Assembly: GCA_951799425.1 (NCBI GenBank)
Contig: OX637393.1
Coordinates: 41,000,878 to 41,064,877, forward strand
Direction of reading: 5' to 3'
DNA length: 64,000 bases
Source of the DNA: Ilex aquifolium
Lineage: Eukaryota > Streptophyta > Magnoliopsida > Aquifoliales > Aquifoliaceae
The position numbers and the translations under genes are program-made. Of the stretch, positions 45,625-57,499 are shown one piece after another (the stretch's first letter is position 1; each line of letters opens with the position of its first letter). The notes below the pieces were generated by a model that worked only from the letters and a program-made list of their open reading frames with translations, did no database searches and was not told the DNA's origin.

Positions 45625-46999
45625 TGATGAGTGAGTTTTATACCTACGAATTGAGTACTCTTGGCTTTGTGAAATTGTAAGTTTTCAAGTATTTTATGTT
45701 CCTTTTTTATTTATTTTGTGTGTTTTAATGTTATTTTGTAGGAATCATCATTTGGAAGGAAACATGATCATTTGGAAGGAAATAAGGTCATTTGGGAGCT
45801 TAAGTGTTGGATTTTTGAAGACTAAGCAACAAGGGAAGCTCTAGGCTTAAAAAGGGATCAGCACCTAAGCGCTAGGACCAGCGCCTAGGCACTAGGAGGG
45901 CAGAAAGTTAACGCCCATGTGCTGATTTTAAGCGCCTAGGCGCTTGTTTTAATGGGGATGCCAATTCTGACTTGTTTTTGGGCCGAAATTGAACTCTAAT
46001 GCAAAATATATGCTAGGTTTTGAGCTAGGATATAAATATACTGATTTTGGGGGTTGCTATCATAGAAGAAGGACCAAGGATTAATAGAAAATTGAAGGCA
46101 AGAATCGAAGGAAGCAACACGAAGGAAATCGGGATTGAAGGCTAGAGAGAGATTGAAGATTGCAACTAAATTTTCATTCATTTTCTCTTACTTTTAGTTC
46201 TTGATTTTTTGAGATGTTTTTTAATTTGATGATGATGTTTTTCAATTACATTATGAACTAATTTTTTATTAAGATTGCAACGGAACCTGATGTTTAGTTT
46301 AATGGATCTACTCTCGTTTCTAATTCTTATTGATCATATATAAGTTGTTTATCATATTTTGTGCTTAATATATAATTATGTAGCCAACAATTAATTTGAT
46401 ACTCTAGATGAAATTGGGAGATAAATTCTAGGTTTAGATCAGAATATGATGACATGCGTCTGGTTGATTCTTCTTAGGATTGAATAGCTGAGTTTATGTA
46501 TAGGATATGAGTATACCTATATGCCGTGTGTAACTTTTATGAGAGTTTGAACTTAATGAATCTATTCCAACTTATTTTGCATAGGAATATAGTAATTTAA
46601 TTGGGAGAGATATGTTTTTCTTACTATCGGAAGAGGTTTGATAAATAATTTTGAAGTCTTAGTTAACAACTTAATTTGATCAATTAACTGCAAAGAGAGT
46701 GAAAAGATTTATATGAAGCATTAGGGAAAGTTGTAATCTTAAACTCTTTTATTCGGTAAAATCACTCATTGTTCAGTAATTTTAGATTTAGTCTTAAATT
46801 AGTAATTCCAGATTTAGTCTTAAATTAGTAATTTCATAGTTCAATTCCAATTGTTTAAATAAAATCGAATTGATATAAAGTTAGTACTTGGAAGTTATTA
46901 GCAGTAATTTTCCGTGGGAACGATACTCTACTTATCACTTTATTACTTGTTGATCGTGTATACTTGCAAGTAAATTGTCAATATCAAATTTGGACAACA
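45625..46999 (+). repeat. Athila-like 5' LTR (approximate)
   Basis: From TGATGAGTGAGTTTTATACC to GGACAACA, about 1,375 bp. It contains CCGTGGGAACGATACTC near 46912, a typical Athila LTR feature. It has no partner LTR, so the left edge is a best guess. Confidence 0.65.
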
Positions 47000-47005
47000 A
47001 GTTTT

Positions 47006-47023
47006 TGGCACCGTTGCCGGGGA
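47006..47023 (+). other. Athila primer binding site
   Basis: TGGCACCGTTGCCGGGGA matches the complement of the plant tRNA-Asp 3' end except at one base. Confidence 0.88.
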
Positions 47024-47238
47024 ATTATTCTAGTAATTATTTCAATATTAATTTCAATCAAATTGATCTTAGTTTAAACTTATTTAATTTTTTTGTTTTA
47101 ATTATTTCCGCAAGTACTCTTGAATTTTGTATGGAAACACAATCTACATGTCAGGAGCTACTACTGTACGAAGACGAAATCGAAATAAGACTCTGAAACT
47201 TGCGAAAGCAGTGTCAAGAAGTAAATAATAAAGAAACT

Positions 47239-48674
47239 ATGGCTGAAGATGAACAGAAATCGCTCAGGGATTATGCTATGCCGCTTGTTACAGAAATACA
47301 ATCGAGCATTCAAAGGCTCGAAATTCAAGCAAACAGTTTCGAGATCAAGCCGGGTACCATCCAAATGATTCAGAATTTAGTGTAGTTTGGGGGTTTGCCT
47401 AACGACGACCCAAACGATCATTTGGTGAGTTTTTTGGAGATTTGTGACACGTTCAAGTACAATGGGGTTACCAAAGATGCGATTAAACTCTGACTTTTCC
47501 CTTTCACACTTCATGATAAGGCAAAGAGTTGGTTGCATTCTTTGTTGCGAGGTTCTATTACTACGTGGTCAGATTTAGCTCAAAAATTCTTAGCTAAATT
47601 CTTTTCACCAGCTAAAACTGCAAGGATGAGGAACGACATCACTTCATTCGCACAACATGATTCTAAGACTCTATATGAAGCTTGGGAGCGATTCAAGGAT
47701 TTACTCCGAAAATGCCCTCACTATGGTATTCCTAAGTGGTTACAAGTTCAGACGTTCTACAATGGGTTGTTTAGTGCTACCCAAACCAGTATCGATGCAG
47801 CCGCATGTGGGGCTTTGATGGGGAAAATTTTTGATGAAGTTTACGAGTTACTGGAGACGATGGCTGCCAACAATTATCAGTGGCTCTCTGCAAGGATCAA
47901 TCAACAAAAGGTAGCAGGAATTTAAGAAGTTGATGTTGTTACTACACTGGCTGCACAGGTTGCTACGTTGACAAAGAAGATTGATGTTTTAGGAGTGCAG
48001 CCTATTCAGAGTGTGGCAGTTGTTTGTGAATTGTGTGCCGGGAACCATCCGAGCAATCAATGTGCAATTAAGTCGGTACAATACGTTGGTAACTTCAACA
48101 GGCAGCAAAATGGCAATAATTTCAACAATTATAACCCTGGTTGGATGACTCATCCGAACTTGTCTTGGAATAATAATCAAGCCCAAACTTCTGCTCCAAC
48201 ACAATCATACCCACCAGGCTTTCAGAATCAAGCTCCACCACAGCAGGAAAAGAAATCAAATTTGGAGGAGCTGCTTTCTAGGTACATATCACAGAATGAG
48301 ACAAGGATGAACAGTATGGAAGTATCAATTCAAAATCTAAAAAATCAAATGGGTCAGCTTGCTAATTCCATTAACAACCGACCTCGAGGCACTCTACCTA
48401 GAGATACGGAGATCAATCCTAAGAGGGAAGGTAAGGAGCACTGCAATGCTATTACATTACAAAGCGGAAAAGAGTTACCTGAGGTTGTTGGTAGAACTTC
48501 AAAACAATCACATGGAGATGATACTGAGGGTAAAAAAATAAAAGATAGCAAGAATGTGGAACATGAAAAGAAAGAAGAAGATCCAGTTGCATGTTCTAAT
48601 GGAGGTAATCTGAGACCTATTGTGCCTCCCGTGCCGTTTCCAAAACGTTTGCAAAAACAAAAGTGGGATATATA
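47239..48674 (+). pseudogene. Athila-like gag, broken
   Basis: Starts MAEDEQKSLRDYAMP. The core has [45 protein letters not shown] and YEAWERFKDLLRKCPHYG. The knuckle-like CELCAGNHPSNQC is near 48030. A long Asn/Gln-rich stretch follows, then ITLQSGKELP. TAG at about 47383, TGA near 47491 and TAA at 47923 break it; the rest is open to 48674. Athila gag lacks the classical CCHC spacing, as here. Confidence 0.85.
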
Positions 48675-48687
48675 GTTCTCTAAATTC

Positions 48688-49262
48688 TTGGAAGTGTTTA
48701 AGAAACTCCAAATAAATATCCCTTTCGCAGAAGCAGTGGAGAAAATGCCTAACTATGTGAAATTTTTGAAGGAAATTCTGTCAAAGAAGAGAAAACTAGG
48801 CAATTTTGAGACAATTGCACTTACGGAGGAGTGCAGTGCTATTCTTCAAAAGAAGCTACCACCAAAGCTCAAAGATCCGGGTAGCTTTACAATTCCATGC
48901 ACAATAGGCAGTCAGTTTTTCGGGAAAACATTGTGTGACTTGGGAGCAAGTGTTAACTAAATGTCGCTCTCAATTTATCAATAATTGGGTTTGAAGGAAG
49001 CGAAGCCTACTAATGTTACATTGAAGCTTGCAGATAGATCACTCACTTATCCAAGGGGCATAGTTGATGACGTTCTAGTTAAAGTGGAGAAGTTCATTTT
49101 TCCAGCTGATTTCATAGTCTTAGATTGTGAGGAAGATAGGGAAATACCTATTATTCTTGGGTGACCATTCTTAGCAACGGGGAGAACACTTATCGATGTA
49201 CAGAAATGTGAGCTAACTATGCGAGTCCAAGATCAATAGGTTACATTCAATGTATTTTCAAC
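48688..49262 (+). pseudogene. Athila-like protease, broken
   Basis: The active site reads TLCDLGASVN. The segment continues with LKLADRSLTYPRGIVDDV and ILG-PFLATGRTLIDV, where a TGA replaces one codon. TAA at 48958, TAA near 48982, TGA near 49162 and TAG near 49240 interrupt it. Confidence 0.75.
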
Positions 49263-49263
49263 A

Positions 49264-49659
49264 ATGAAATTTTCAAAGGAAGCGGAAGAATGTTTTTGGG
49301 TTGATTTGGTGGAGGATGCAGTGAATGAGGTATTCATAGGAAGCTATATTTTAGATCCCCTTAAGAATACCAAGCTATATAAAGAGAAGGTAAAAAGGTG
49401 GCATGATAAGATGATCATTGAGCGGATGTTTGAGCCAGGTCAAGTTGTACTCCGTTTCAATTCGCAGTTAAAGCTCTTCCCTAGAAAACTCAAATCAAGG
49501 TGGTTAGGGCCATTCATTATTACTAAGGTGTTCCCGCATGGAGTGGTTGAAGTCGAGGAAACCAATTCGAAGAGAACTTTCAAGGTGAACAGGCAAAGAC
49601 TGAAGCACTATTGGGGCGGCGACATTAAGACCTCAATTACCCTAGCTGACCCGGGATGA
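49264..49659 (+). pseudogene. Athila-like integrase C-terminus fused to protease end
   Basis: A 131-codon frame joining the region after protease to the integrase tail. KEKVKRWHDKMI, FEPGQVVLRFNSQLKLFP, KSRWLGPFIITKVFPHG and VNRQRLKHYWGGD are visible. All of RT, RNase H and the integrase DDE core are missing, so this is a deletion product and not a gene. Confidence 0.82.
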
Positions 49660-50124
49660 AACAGGAATTAGTCAGGCTGAAGACTATAAAACAAGAGCTA
49701 TTTGGGAGGCAACCCAAATTTTAGTTTTTAAGTTTTATTTCATTTTATTTCAATTTAGTTTTTTTTTCATGAAAAATAATGATGCAGGTACCGAGGATCG
49801 AAGCAATTTTTTTTTCAATTTACTAGGTTTCGGATTTTTAAACTCCACTGTCATTCTTTATCAAAACAGTACTAGACTCTTATTAAATTCTTGAGTTTCT
49901 AACTCATATAAAATCATGAATTTTACATGGAATTTAATTCCATCAATTCACAACCTATGTGAATTCTAAAATTCACATAAGTTAGAGTTGTTTTAAATAT
50001 AACTCAAGTCCATACCAAAAAATAATGGGTCATTTACCCATTTCAACTCAACTCAAATAAAATTCCAAATTAAGTGGGTCATTTACTCATTTAAAACCCC
50101 ACTCAAATTCAAATTCTTCTTTTG

Positions 50125-50840
50125 AACTAAGTCCGACTTGATTCCTTTTTTTTTTTTTTTGGATATGTAGGCAATCCAGCAACTACCCTGGGCACAGTCG
50201 AAATTTCAAATCACCTTCAATTAAATTCCTAAAATTCATGAACTACAATTGATTTGATTCCCTTTCGAATACGTAGGTACTCTAGTTAAACTAGGCGCAG
50301 TCACAACTCCTCCACAATCAAGTGGTCCTTAAACCCATATCAATTCAAAGGGTCATTCACCCATTTCAAACCAAATTAAATGAGTCATTCACTCATTTAA
50401 AATCCCACTCAAATTCAAAATTATAAAATACGAACTACGTCCGACTTGATTCCATTTTTTGGATACGTATGCAGTCCAGCAACTACCCTGGGCACAGTCG
50501 AAATTCCAAATCACCTTCAATTAATTTTCTAAAACATGAACTACGACTGACTTGATTCTCTTTCGGATACGTAGGCAGTCTAGTTAAACTAGGGGCAGTC
50601 ATAACTCCTCCACAATCAAGTGGTCCTTAAACTCATATCAATTCAAATGGTAATTTACCCATTTCAAACATAATGGACATTTTGTCCATTCAAGATCAAT
50701 GGGTCATCTACCCGTTGATCTTATCCAAAAAAAAATAATAATAATAATTTAATCTCCCCGAACTACGAATCGGCTTGATTCCAATAACGGGTACGTAGAG
50801 CAGCCTAGGCAATTAATCTAGGTCCAACCACTATCACAAA
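50125..50840. repeat. Higher-order noncoding repeat with GGATACGTAGGCAG motif
   Basis: Two copies of a unit of about 306 bp (from about 50125 and 50431). Each has two sub-repeats of the form GAACTACGnCTGACTTGATT, GGATACGTAGGCAGTC and a stretch ending ACTAGGnGCAGTC. A fifth, divergent copy is at 50760-50830. The 49790-50125 stretch before it is AT-rich without features. Confidence 0.8.
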
Positions 50841-50925
50841 TAAAATGCCCTTGTGGTGTAAATGGTAACGTGTGATAATTTCTCGTTAGAATCAAAGGGT
50901 GTTCTCTTGAAACAAGAGATTATAA

Positions 50926-51937
50926 TTAACGGATATCTACTATCTGGAATGGGTCTAACCTACATTTAATAAAACTCGTATAATTCTTCGTTATATGAGT
51001 GAAGTCATGTTCAGCAAAATATTCAAATTTTTGCCCAACAACAATGTATGGTCCTTCCCAGTTTGAGCAAAGTTTTTCATGCGAGGGATCTTTTCTCGTC
51101 GGGAGCAGTTTCTTGAGGACCAGATCGCCTGGTTTGAAGCTCTTCTTCCTTACTCGTCGATTGTAATATCTCGCGGTGTTCCTTTGGTAAGAGAATATTT
51201 GTTGTAGTGCTTCGTCTCTTTTCTCGTCCAAGAGATCGAGGTTGATGAGCAGGGGCCTTTCATTTTGCTCGGGATCAAAGAGTTCGGCCCTTGCTGAAGG
51301 CAATCTGACTTCGACTGGGGCCACAACTTCAGTTCCGTAGGTAAGGCTGAATGGGGTCTCACCCGTTGTTGTTCGCACCGTTGTTTGATAGGCCCATAAC
51401 ACCGTTGGAAGGTGATCAACCCACTGGAACTTAGAGGCTTCCAAACTTGTCTTCAATGCCAGCTTCATGGTTCTAATGGTAACCTCCGCCTGCCCGTTAG
51501 ACTGTGGGTGTGCAGGTGCCGAGAAATAGTTCTTGATTCCCAACTCCGCACAAAACTCCATTAATCCTAGATTGTCGAATTATTTCCCGTTATCTGAAAC
51601 TATTGCTCTGGGTATGCTAAAGCGAAAAATTATCGACTTCCAGACAAAATTCTTAACCTTCTACTCAGTTATCTTGGCCAATGCTTTTGCTTCTGCCCAT
51701 TTGGTGAAGTAATTCACTGCGACTATGGAAAATTTACGCTGTCCAACGCCAATTGGTAGGGGCCCCAAGATGTCCATCTTCCACTGCTGAAAAGGCCAAG
51801 GGCTGACGACGGGTGTGAGTTGCTCAAGGGGACAATGTGGCAGGTTCCCATGAATCTGGCAGGCTTGAAACTTTTTCACCATCTATTTCACGTCTTTGGT
51901 TATTGTTGGCCAAAAGTATCCTTGCCGGAGTGCCTTA
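50926..51937 (-). pseudogene. Element 3 integrase, main part, broken
   Basis: Reading down from 51937: GYFWPTITKDVK, the zinc-binding Cys of KKFQACQIHG, then MDILGPLPIGVGQRKFS, then ELGIKNYFSAPAHPQ and NGQAEVTIRTMK. The C-terminal part is VLKKLLPTRKDPSHEKL and NWEGPYIV. There is a stop near 51890, one near 51661 and one near 51580. After WEGPYIV at about 51050 the frame diverges from the family and ends at 50926. The first part of integrase is across the Harbinger-like insert. Confidence 0.85.
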
Positions 51938-54262
51938 GAGCATCTCCAACGCCCTCGCCAACCGCTACCTTTTAGCCATTTTAACAAGCAAACACTCTGT
52001 TCGTGTGCTCCAACGCCTTCGCCATTCAACTCGCCAAAATAGCTGAAGTCTTCAACGCTAGCCAGATCTAGAGAGGGCAATCCACTCGCCACTTGCTGCC
52101 TTCCTTCCATTTCTGCACAACCGCTGCCTTCCATTTCCTCCTTCAGGTATTGTCTTTATTTACATCAAATTGAGGCAAAGCACAAGCCTTGCCTCCTCTG
52201 ATACTTTCTGAGAGCTTTGATACTTGCTTTCATTTTGTATTTAATAGCCGAAGGTTTTAGCATGCTTTGATTTTGTATTTAATTTTTATGCATTAAACTT
52301 TTGTTTCTATGTTGAATCTCAAGTGTTTATGTGTTTTTTCCTTCTTTGTTCGTTCTTGGTTTTGTTTTTTTGTGCTGTTTGGTTTCTTCAACTGGGTTCA
52401 ATAAGTTTCTTGAAATTTTTTGAGATGAGTTTATTTTAATTGTTCACAATATGTTTGATGAATTGCCTCAATGAGATATTCAGCTCACCCATGTTGTGTA
52501 GGCAATGCTAATTTGATTTGATGAAGGTTTCTAGTCTATGTTCTTGGCATAATTCAATGGTGAATCATTTTCCTTGTGCTGCATGTTATATTTGATCATA
52601 TATGCTGCATGTAATAGTGCATCCTCAAAAGGGAAAATCTTCCTTTATCTTTTATGGTTTTGCTGAATCATCAGTGATGATTTTGTTACTCTGGTATGGT
52701 TATACAGTTAGTTAGTATGAAGGTTATGATGATTCTCATGCCAGCTCCTGTCCAACCTCTTCTTTTGTTGCCTCCTTTTCCATATAGTACCTTTAACGTG
52801 AACCAAGTCACTCCTTACAATTTCCTCTTGTTGCCCTCCACAACTTTGAACATATTCATTTGGCGAAGAGTAAAAATACATCAATTGTATACAATGCCTT
52901 GAATTTTTTAAATGCCTTATGCTTTTATCAGATTCTTGAACATCAATATGGCAAAGAGTAAGAATAGATCAATTGGGTTTGGGCTATGAAGCACAGATTC
53001 TTCGTTGAGGTCGGCGTATCCGTATCGGATACCTTATCGGATACGATACTCGTCGGATACTCAAGGATACGTATCGGATACACCTCCTACGTATCCGATA
53101 ATAATTAAATATTATGATACTTCATGGATATTTTTGTGTTCAAACAATATATATAATTTTTGAGTTGAATTTTTAACATTTTCTTTCGAATTCAAATACC
53201 ATATAATACATTTACAAAAATTCATACTACTTCAAAGGCACATGAGTATTTTTTAAGTATTATCTACAATTACATGTCAAAAGAGCATAAAATAAATCTA
53301 TTACATTATAGTTTTAGCAAAAATTACTTCTAAATAAACCGAGTCAGTAAATGTTAGCTTTGATTCCTTTAATTAATCACTTCACTTTGTGAATATACCA
53401 TAGTGATATGATATGTATTTTCTTTAAACTAAAAAGAATTACTAATTTTCATTATTGTGTTAAAGAACTACCAAAATATATAAGTATTATGCTGATTGAA
53501 AATAATAAAAATGTTACATATATTTTATTATAGCCGTATCTTGACCGTACCAGTATCCTTCTTTTTTAGATTTTTTCGTATCGCCGTATCCGTATCGTAT
53601 CGTAACCGTATCCGTATCCATGCTTCATAGGGTCTGGGTCATACCAATTCTTGTGTTGTTTGGGTCTCATTGGAGTGTGTGTTTGCATCTTAGTCACTTG
53701 CACTAAGTATGTTTTTATGCCTTCAGCTTCAAACCACGAAGAAATGGTCCCAAACCAAGACTGATTGCCTTCACAAAATGCAGACAATTGCTAATAACCT
53801 TGTTGCTGCAACCGAAGGTTTCTTATCAATGCGTTATGGTTGGGACCATTATGTGCAAATAACCTTGTTGTGCAAATAGGAAAATTTAAAGAATGGACAC
53901 AGAATCAACAAAGGCAACAACAAAAACAGTACCAACACTATGCCTGAACCGAATTTCCTCATTTTGATTGACTGTTGCAGATTTACTTATGTTCATTCTC
54001 TCCTAGCATATTTACTTGTTTTAATAGATTTTTAATTAAAATTTAAAATTTGATGATGTGGCACGACACGTTATCATTATGGCGCTTACGTGTTATGCCA
54101 CGTGGTATTTTTGAATTATATTATTGAAAGTTAGTTGAAGTAGTTAGCTAAAATAGAGAGCGTGGTTAGAGTGAATTTTAAAAAGTTGCTAGCTAAAGTA
54201 GTGAATTGAATATTTAAATATATTTTGAGTAGCTATTTTGCTGAGTGTGGTTGGAGATGCTC
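51938..54262. mobile_element. Harbinger-like non-autonomous DNA transposon
   Basis: 2,325 bp in the integrase gene of element 3. The ends are the inverted GAGCATCTCCAAC, flanked by the 3-bp duplication TTA (51935-51937 and 54263-54265). Removing it rejoins the integrase coding sequence. Terminal sequence and TTA duplication fit PIF/Harbinger. No transposase is seen. A hAT-like MITE lies inside. Confidence 0.82.
52984..53630. mobile_element. hAT-like MITE nested in the Harbinger-like element
   Basis: 647 bp with inverted ends CTATGAAGCA / TGCTTCATAG and subterminal runs of CGTATCCGTATCG at both ends. It is flanked by GGTTTGGG and GGTCTGGG, an 8-bp duplication with one mismatch. It has no coding capacity. 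Confidence 0.78.
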
Positions 54263-54265
54263 TTA

Positions 54266-55070
54266 CTGGCCAAGGTTTGTGCGCCGACATGATTCCAACA
54301 GATGCCCTCGTGAATTTCTCTCAGGATGTAATCTGCCTCCATCTCAGAGACATTTTATTAGTGAAAAGGAAAAACCTCTCTTGTACAACTTACCTTGTAT
54401 AATGGTGAACCTTGCAGCCTTGCTTTTCAACTTCGTTGCTTCCTTCTTGTCACGCGGGAGGAGCCCGTCCTATACAAAGGAAATGATGGGGTACATCCAT
54501 GAGGTGTTCTCGTCGACTGGCATAGCTTGGTCATCTTCGAGCTGGACACTTGGTTAGAGTAGAATCTCGACAGGCGTCATTCCAGATAAGTCTTGCTGGG
54601 CAGCAGTAGCCAGCTTAGCCAATGTATCGGCTCAGGCATTAGCTTCTCGGGGCACCAGGACAAGTTCGGCTACCATAAATCTCCTCAGCAGGCTTCACAC
54701 TTTCCTCATATACAGAGCCATCTTGTCATCTTGAGTTGTGTACTCTTCCTCTACCTGCCGGACCACCAACTGAGAGTCGCTATGGACAACGACCTGCTAA
54801 GCGTCCATCGACAAGGCTAAGTTGAGGCCAGCTATAAGAGCCTCGTACTCTACCTCATTGTTGGAGGCTTGGAAGTTGAACCTCAACGCATATTCCAAGT
54901 CGTACCCCTTCAGAGAGGTCAATATCAGGCCGGCTCCGCTCCCTTGCGTGTTTGAGGCGTCATCTACATATAATTTTCATGTTGGGATGTCAAAGACACA
55001 GTCCAGGTTCTCAGTCTGCTCCTCGGGTATTGGTGTGAACTCTGCTAGCACCTAACCCTTAATCGTCGTT
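54266..55070 (-). pseudogene. Element 3 second RNase H and start of integrase, broken
   Basis: On the minus strand a DASNTQGSGAG is followed by NNEVEYEALIAGLNLA, HSDSQLVVRQVEEEY and ADTLAKLAT. These mark the archaeal-type RNase H of Tat elements. The integrase N-terminus follows near 54560-54266 with EIHEGIC. Stops are scattered (for example within the MDA-QVVV stretch and after KV). The integrase continues at 51937 beyond the Harbinger-like insert. Confidence 0.8.
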
Positions 55071-56397
55071 CTCGATTTGAACTTGATGTCAAATTCAGTG
55101 AGCTCCATTGCCCACTTCACTAATCTTTCGGATGCCTCGGGTTTTGTGTAAGACTTGCCTCATCGATTGATCTATCGGAATCTCGATGGTGTGTGCCTAA
55201 AAATAAGGTCTCAGTCTTCTGGCAGCCATGAGAAGGGCTAAGGCGAGCTTCTCCATCTTGGGATATATCTCCTCTGCCCCCTGAGGGCCTTACTGCAGAA
55301 GTAGATCAGCTACTGGGCTCTCTCTTTGTCCTTTACCAAAGCGGCACTGACAGAAAAGTCGAATACGGTGAGATAAAGGGTTAGGACTTCTTCTTCTCGG
55401 GGGCTGTCTAATATGGGTGGCGAGGTCAGATAGGTCTTCAGAGCTTAGAAGGCTTCCTCGCATTTCTCGTCCCACTGGAAAGTGACCTTCAAAACCTTGA
55501 AGAACAGCTGGCACTTGTCGCTGGAACACGAGACAAACCGATCGAGTGTCGTGATTCTCTTGGTGAGGCGTTGCACTTCCCGGGTATTAGTGGGAGACTT
55601 CATTTTCAGAACAGCTTTACCTTCTTAGGGTTTGTCTCAATACCTCGACTGCTGACTATGAATCCCATAAATTTTTTCGCCGAGACTCTGAAAGCACATT
55701 TAGCTGGATTCAGCTTCATCTTATATTGGCGCATGATCTCAGCGTCAATGTATACTTCCATCGTCGATCCAAGCTTCTCACGGAACATCCGATTGACCAA
55801 TCTTTGGTAGGTGGCTCCAGCATTCTTCAACCCAAATGGCATGACATGATAACAGAAGATTTTTTGCTCTGTAACGAACGAGGTCTTTTCCTGGTCATTG
55901 GGACCCATTTTGATCTGGTTGTACCCCGAGAAGGCGTCTATGAAGCTGAGGAGCTCGTGCCCAGCCGTGGCATCGGCTATCAAATCAATCCTGGGCAAAG
56001 GAAAATTATCATTGGGGCACGCACGGTTAAGGTCGATGAAGTTAATAAATAGCTGCCACTTTCCATTCACCTTCTTGACTAGCACCACAATGGCTAAACA
56101 AGTCGGATAATCAACCTCCATGATGGCCCTTGCTCGCAACAGTTTAGCCACCTCTTTGTTGATCACCTTTTGTTTTTCTGGAGCGAAGCTCCTCCTCTTC
56201 TGTCTGACCGGCTTACAGTTCGGATTGACGCTGAGTCGATGCACAATCACTCCTGGATCAATTCCCTCCATATCATCTTGTTTCCAAGCGAATACATCAG
56301 CATTTTGTTTTAAGAACATGATGAGTTTGTCTTTGATATCCTGGAGCAGCATCGAACCTACAAAGACCACATGCTCAGGGTCTTTGTCGATCCACAC
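55071..56397 (-). pseudogene. Element 3 reverse transcriptase and RNase H, catalytic deletion
   Basis: The N-terminal RT is open from 56397 to 55606: VFAWKQDDMEGIDPG, LLSFIDAFSGYNQIKM and MPFGLKNAGATYQRL. The active site reads MEVYID and then jumps to AEIMRQYKMKL. The second Asp of YIDD and about 20 following residues present in elements 1 and 2 are deleted. RT therefore cannot be active. RNase H at about 55540-55070 is in several frames (VADLLLQ, ARRLRPYF-like text) and not intact. Confidence 0.85.
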
Positions 56398-56534
56398 TTG
56401 ACTCCAGTTGTTCTGATGGGGTTAATCGAATTTCCAGCTTATCTCTCATATCGAGCTCTTCTAACTGAACAGACTCTATTTCTTTTTGCCTCATAGATGC
56501 CACGTAGCACTCTCTAGCGAGCATTGATCTCCTC

Positions 56535-56966
56535 TCACCACCCTAACCCCATTCTCCTTGGAAAATTCATGACCAAGTGATATGCTGACGACACGACTCT
56601 AATGGAGTTGAGGGAGGGTCTCCCGAGTAATACATTGTATGCAAAAGGGGCGTCTACTACCAAGAAACAAACCATAGTGGTAACTTGGCAAGGGTGATCC
56701 CCTAGGGTGAGGACGAGCTGGATGGATCCAACGGGTAGGACCCTCTCACCTAAGAAGCCTAGAAGATGGGTTTTCACGGGTTCAAGTTTTGATTTGTCTA
56801 TACCAAGTTGATCAAAAGCAAAGAGGAAGATGATATATGTTGAGCTGTCGTTGTCGATGAGCACACGGTGTATAGCTTTGTTTGAAATGATGGCCTTTAC
56901 AACCAAAGGGTCATCATGGGGGTGCTGAAATCCCTCCAGGGCAGCGTCTGAGAAGTTTATTTTCAC
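56535..56966 (-). pseudogene. Element 3 protease, mutated
   Basis: The frame contains HRVLIDNDSSTYIIF. The conserved DNGSS is changed to DNDSS. THLLGFLGERVLP and AYNVLLGRPSLNSIR follow. Flanking stops isolate it from gag and RT. Confidence 0.82.
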
Positions 56967-57499
56967 ATCCCTGTGCAGGGCTTTTCGAATCGTTTGTACC
57001 TCAAGAAAGTTGTCAGACCTCGCCCTCCTGGCGTATGCCCTTCTTGCTAAGCTGGACTCACCTCCGCCCGCAAAGCCGTCTGAGATGACCCTAATTTCCC
57101 CAAGGGCCTATTGGTGCTGTTGCGGGGGTGGCATGGCAGCTCAATCGTCTCTCTCTCAATCATTCTGCTCTCTCCCTTCTCGTGCCACATAGTGTTGTAA
57201 ATGGCCCCTCTAGATTAGGTATTCTATTTCCTTCTTCAGTTGAATGCAGTCGTATGTCTTGTGGCCCGTATCTTTGTGGAAGTTGCAATATTTGGTGGGG
57301 TCACATCTCCTAGGATCAAACTTCATCCGTGGTGGCCACCTGACAAACCTCTCGTTCTGGACCTTACGGAGGAATTAAGAAATGGAGGCTTTCAGGGGCG
57401 TAAGCCGAGCTGGCACATATCTTGGTTGCAATTCTTGAGGGGGTGGACCAAAGCAATCTTTGACATTACCCCCCCCCCCCCCATTTTGGGGAAAGCTTC

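Larger units (their letters stand above)
45625..49790 (+). mobile_element. Athila-like Ty3/gypsy deletion derivative
   Basis: A 5' LTR, a tRNA-Asp-type primer site, gag, a broken protease, then a direct jump to the integrase C-terminus. A GGGAGGCAACCCAA stretch follows near 49710, as is usual after Athila pol. RT, RNase H and most of integrase are deleted near 49300-49370. I found no 3' LTR, so the right end is open. Confidence 0.82.

Noticed and set aside
52696..52902. Small frame in the Harbinger-like element as a transposase
   Set aside because: 68 codons without DDE or helix-turn-helix motifs.
57469..57482. Run of 14 C in element 3
   Set aside because: A simple homopolymer in a dead gag region; may also be an assembly artefact.
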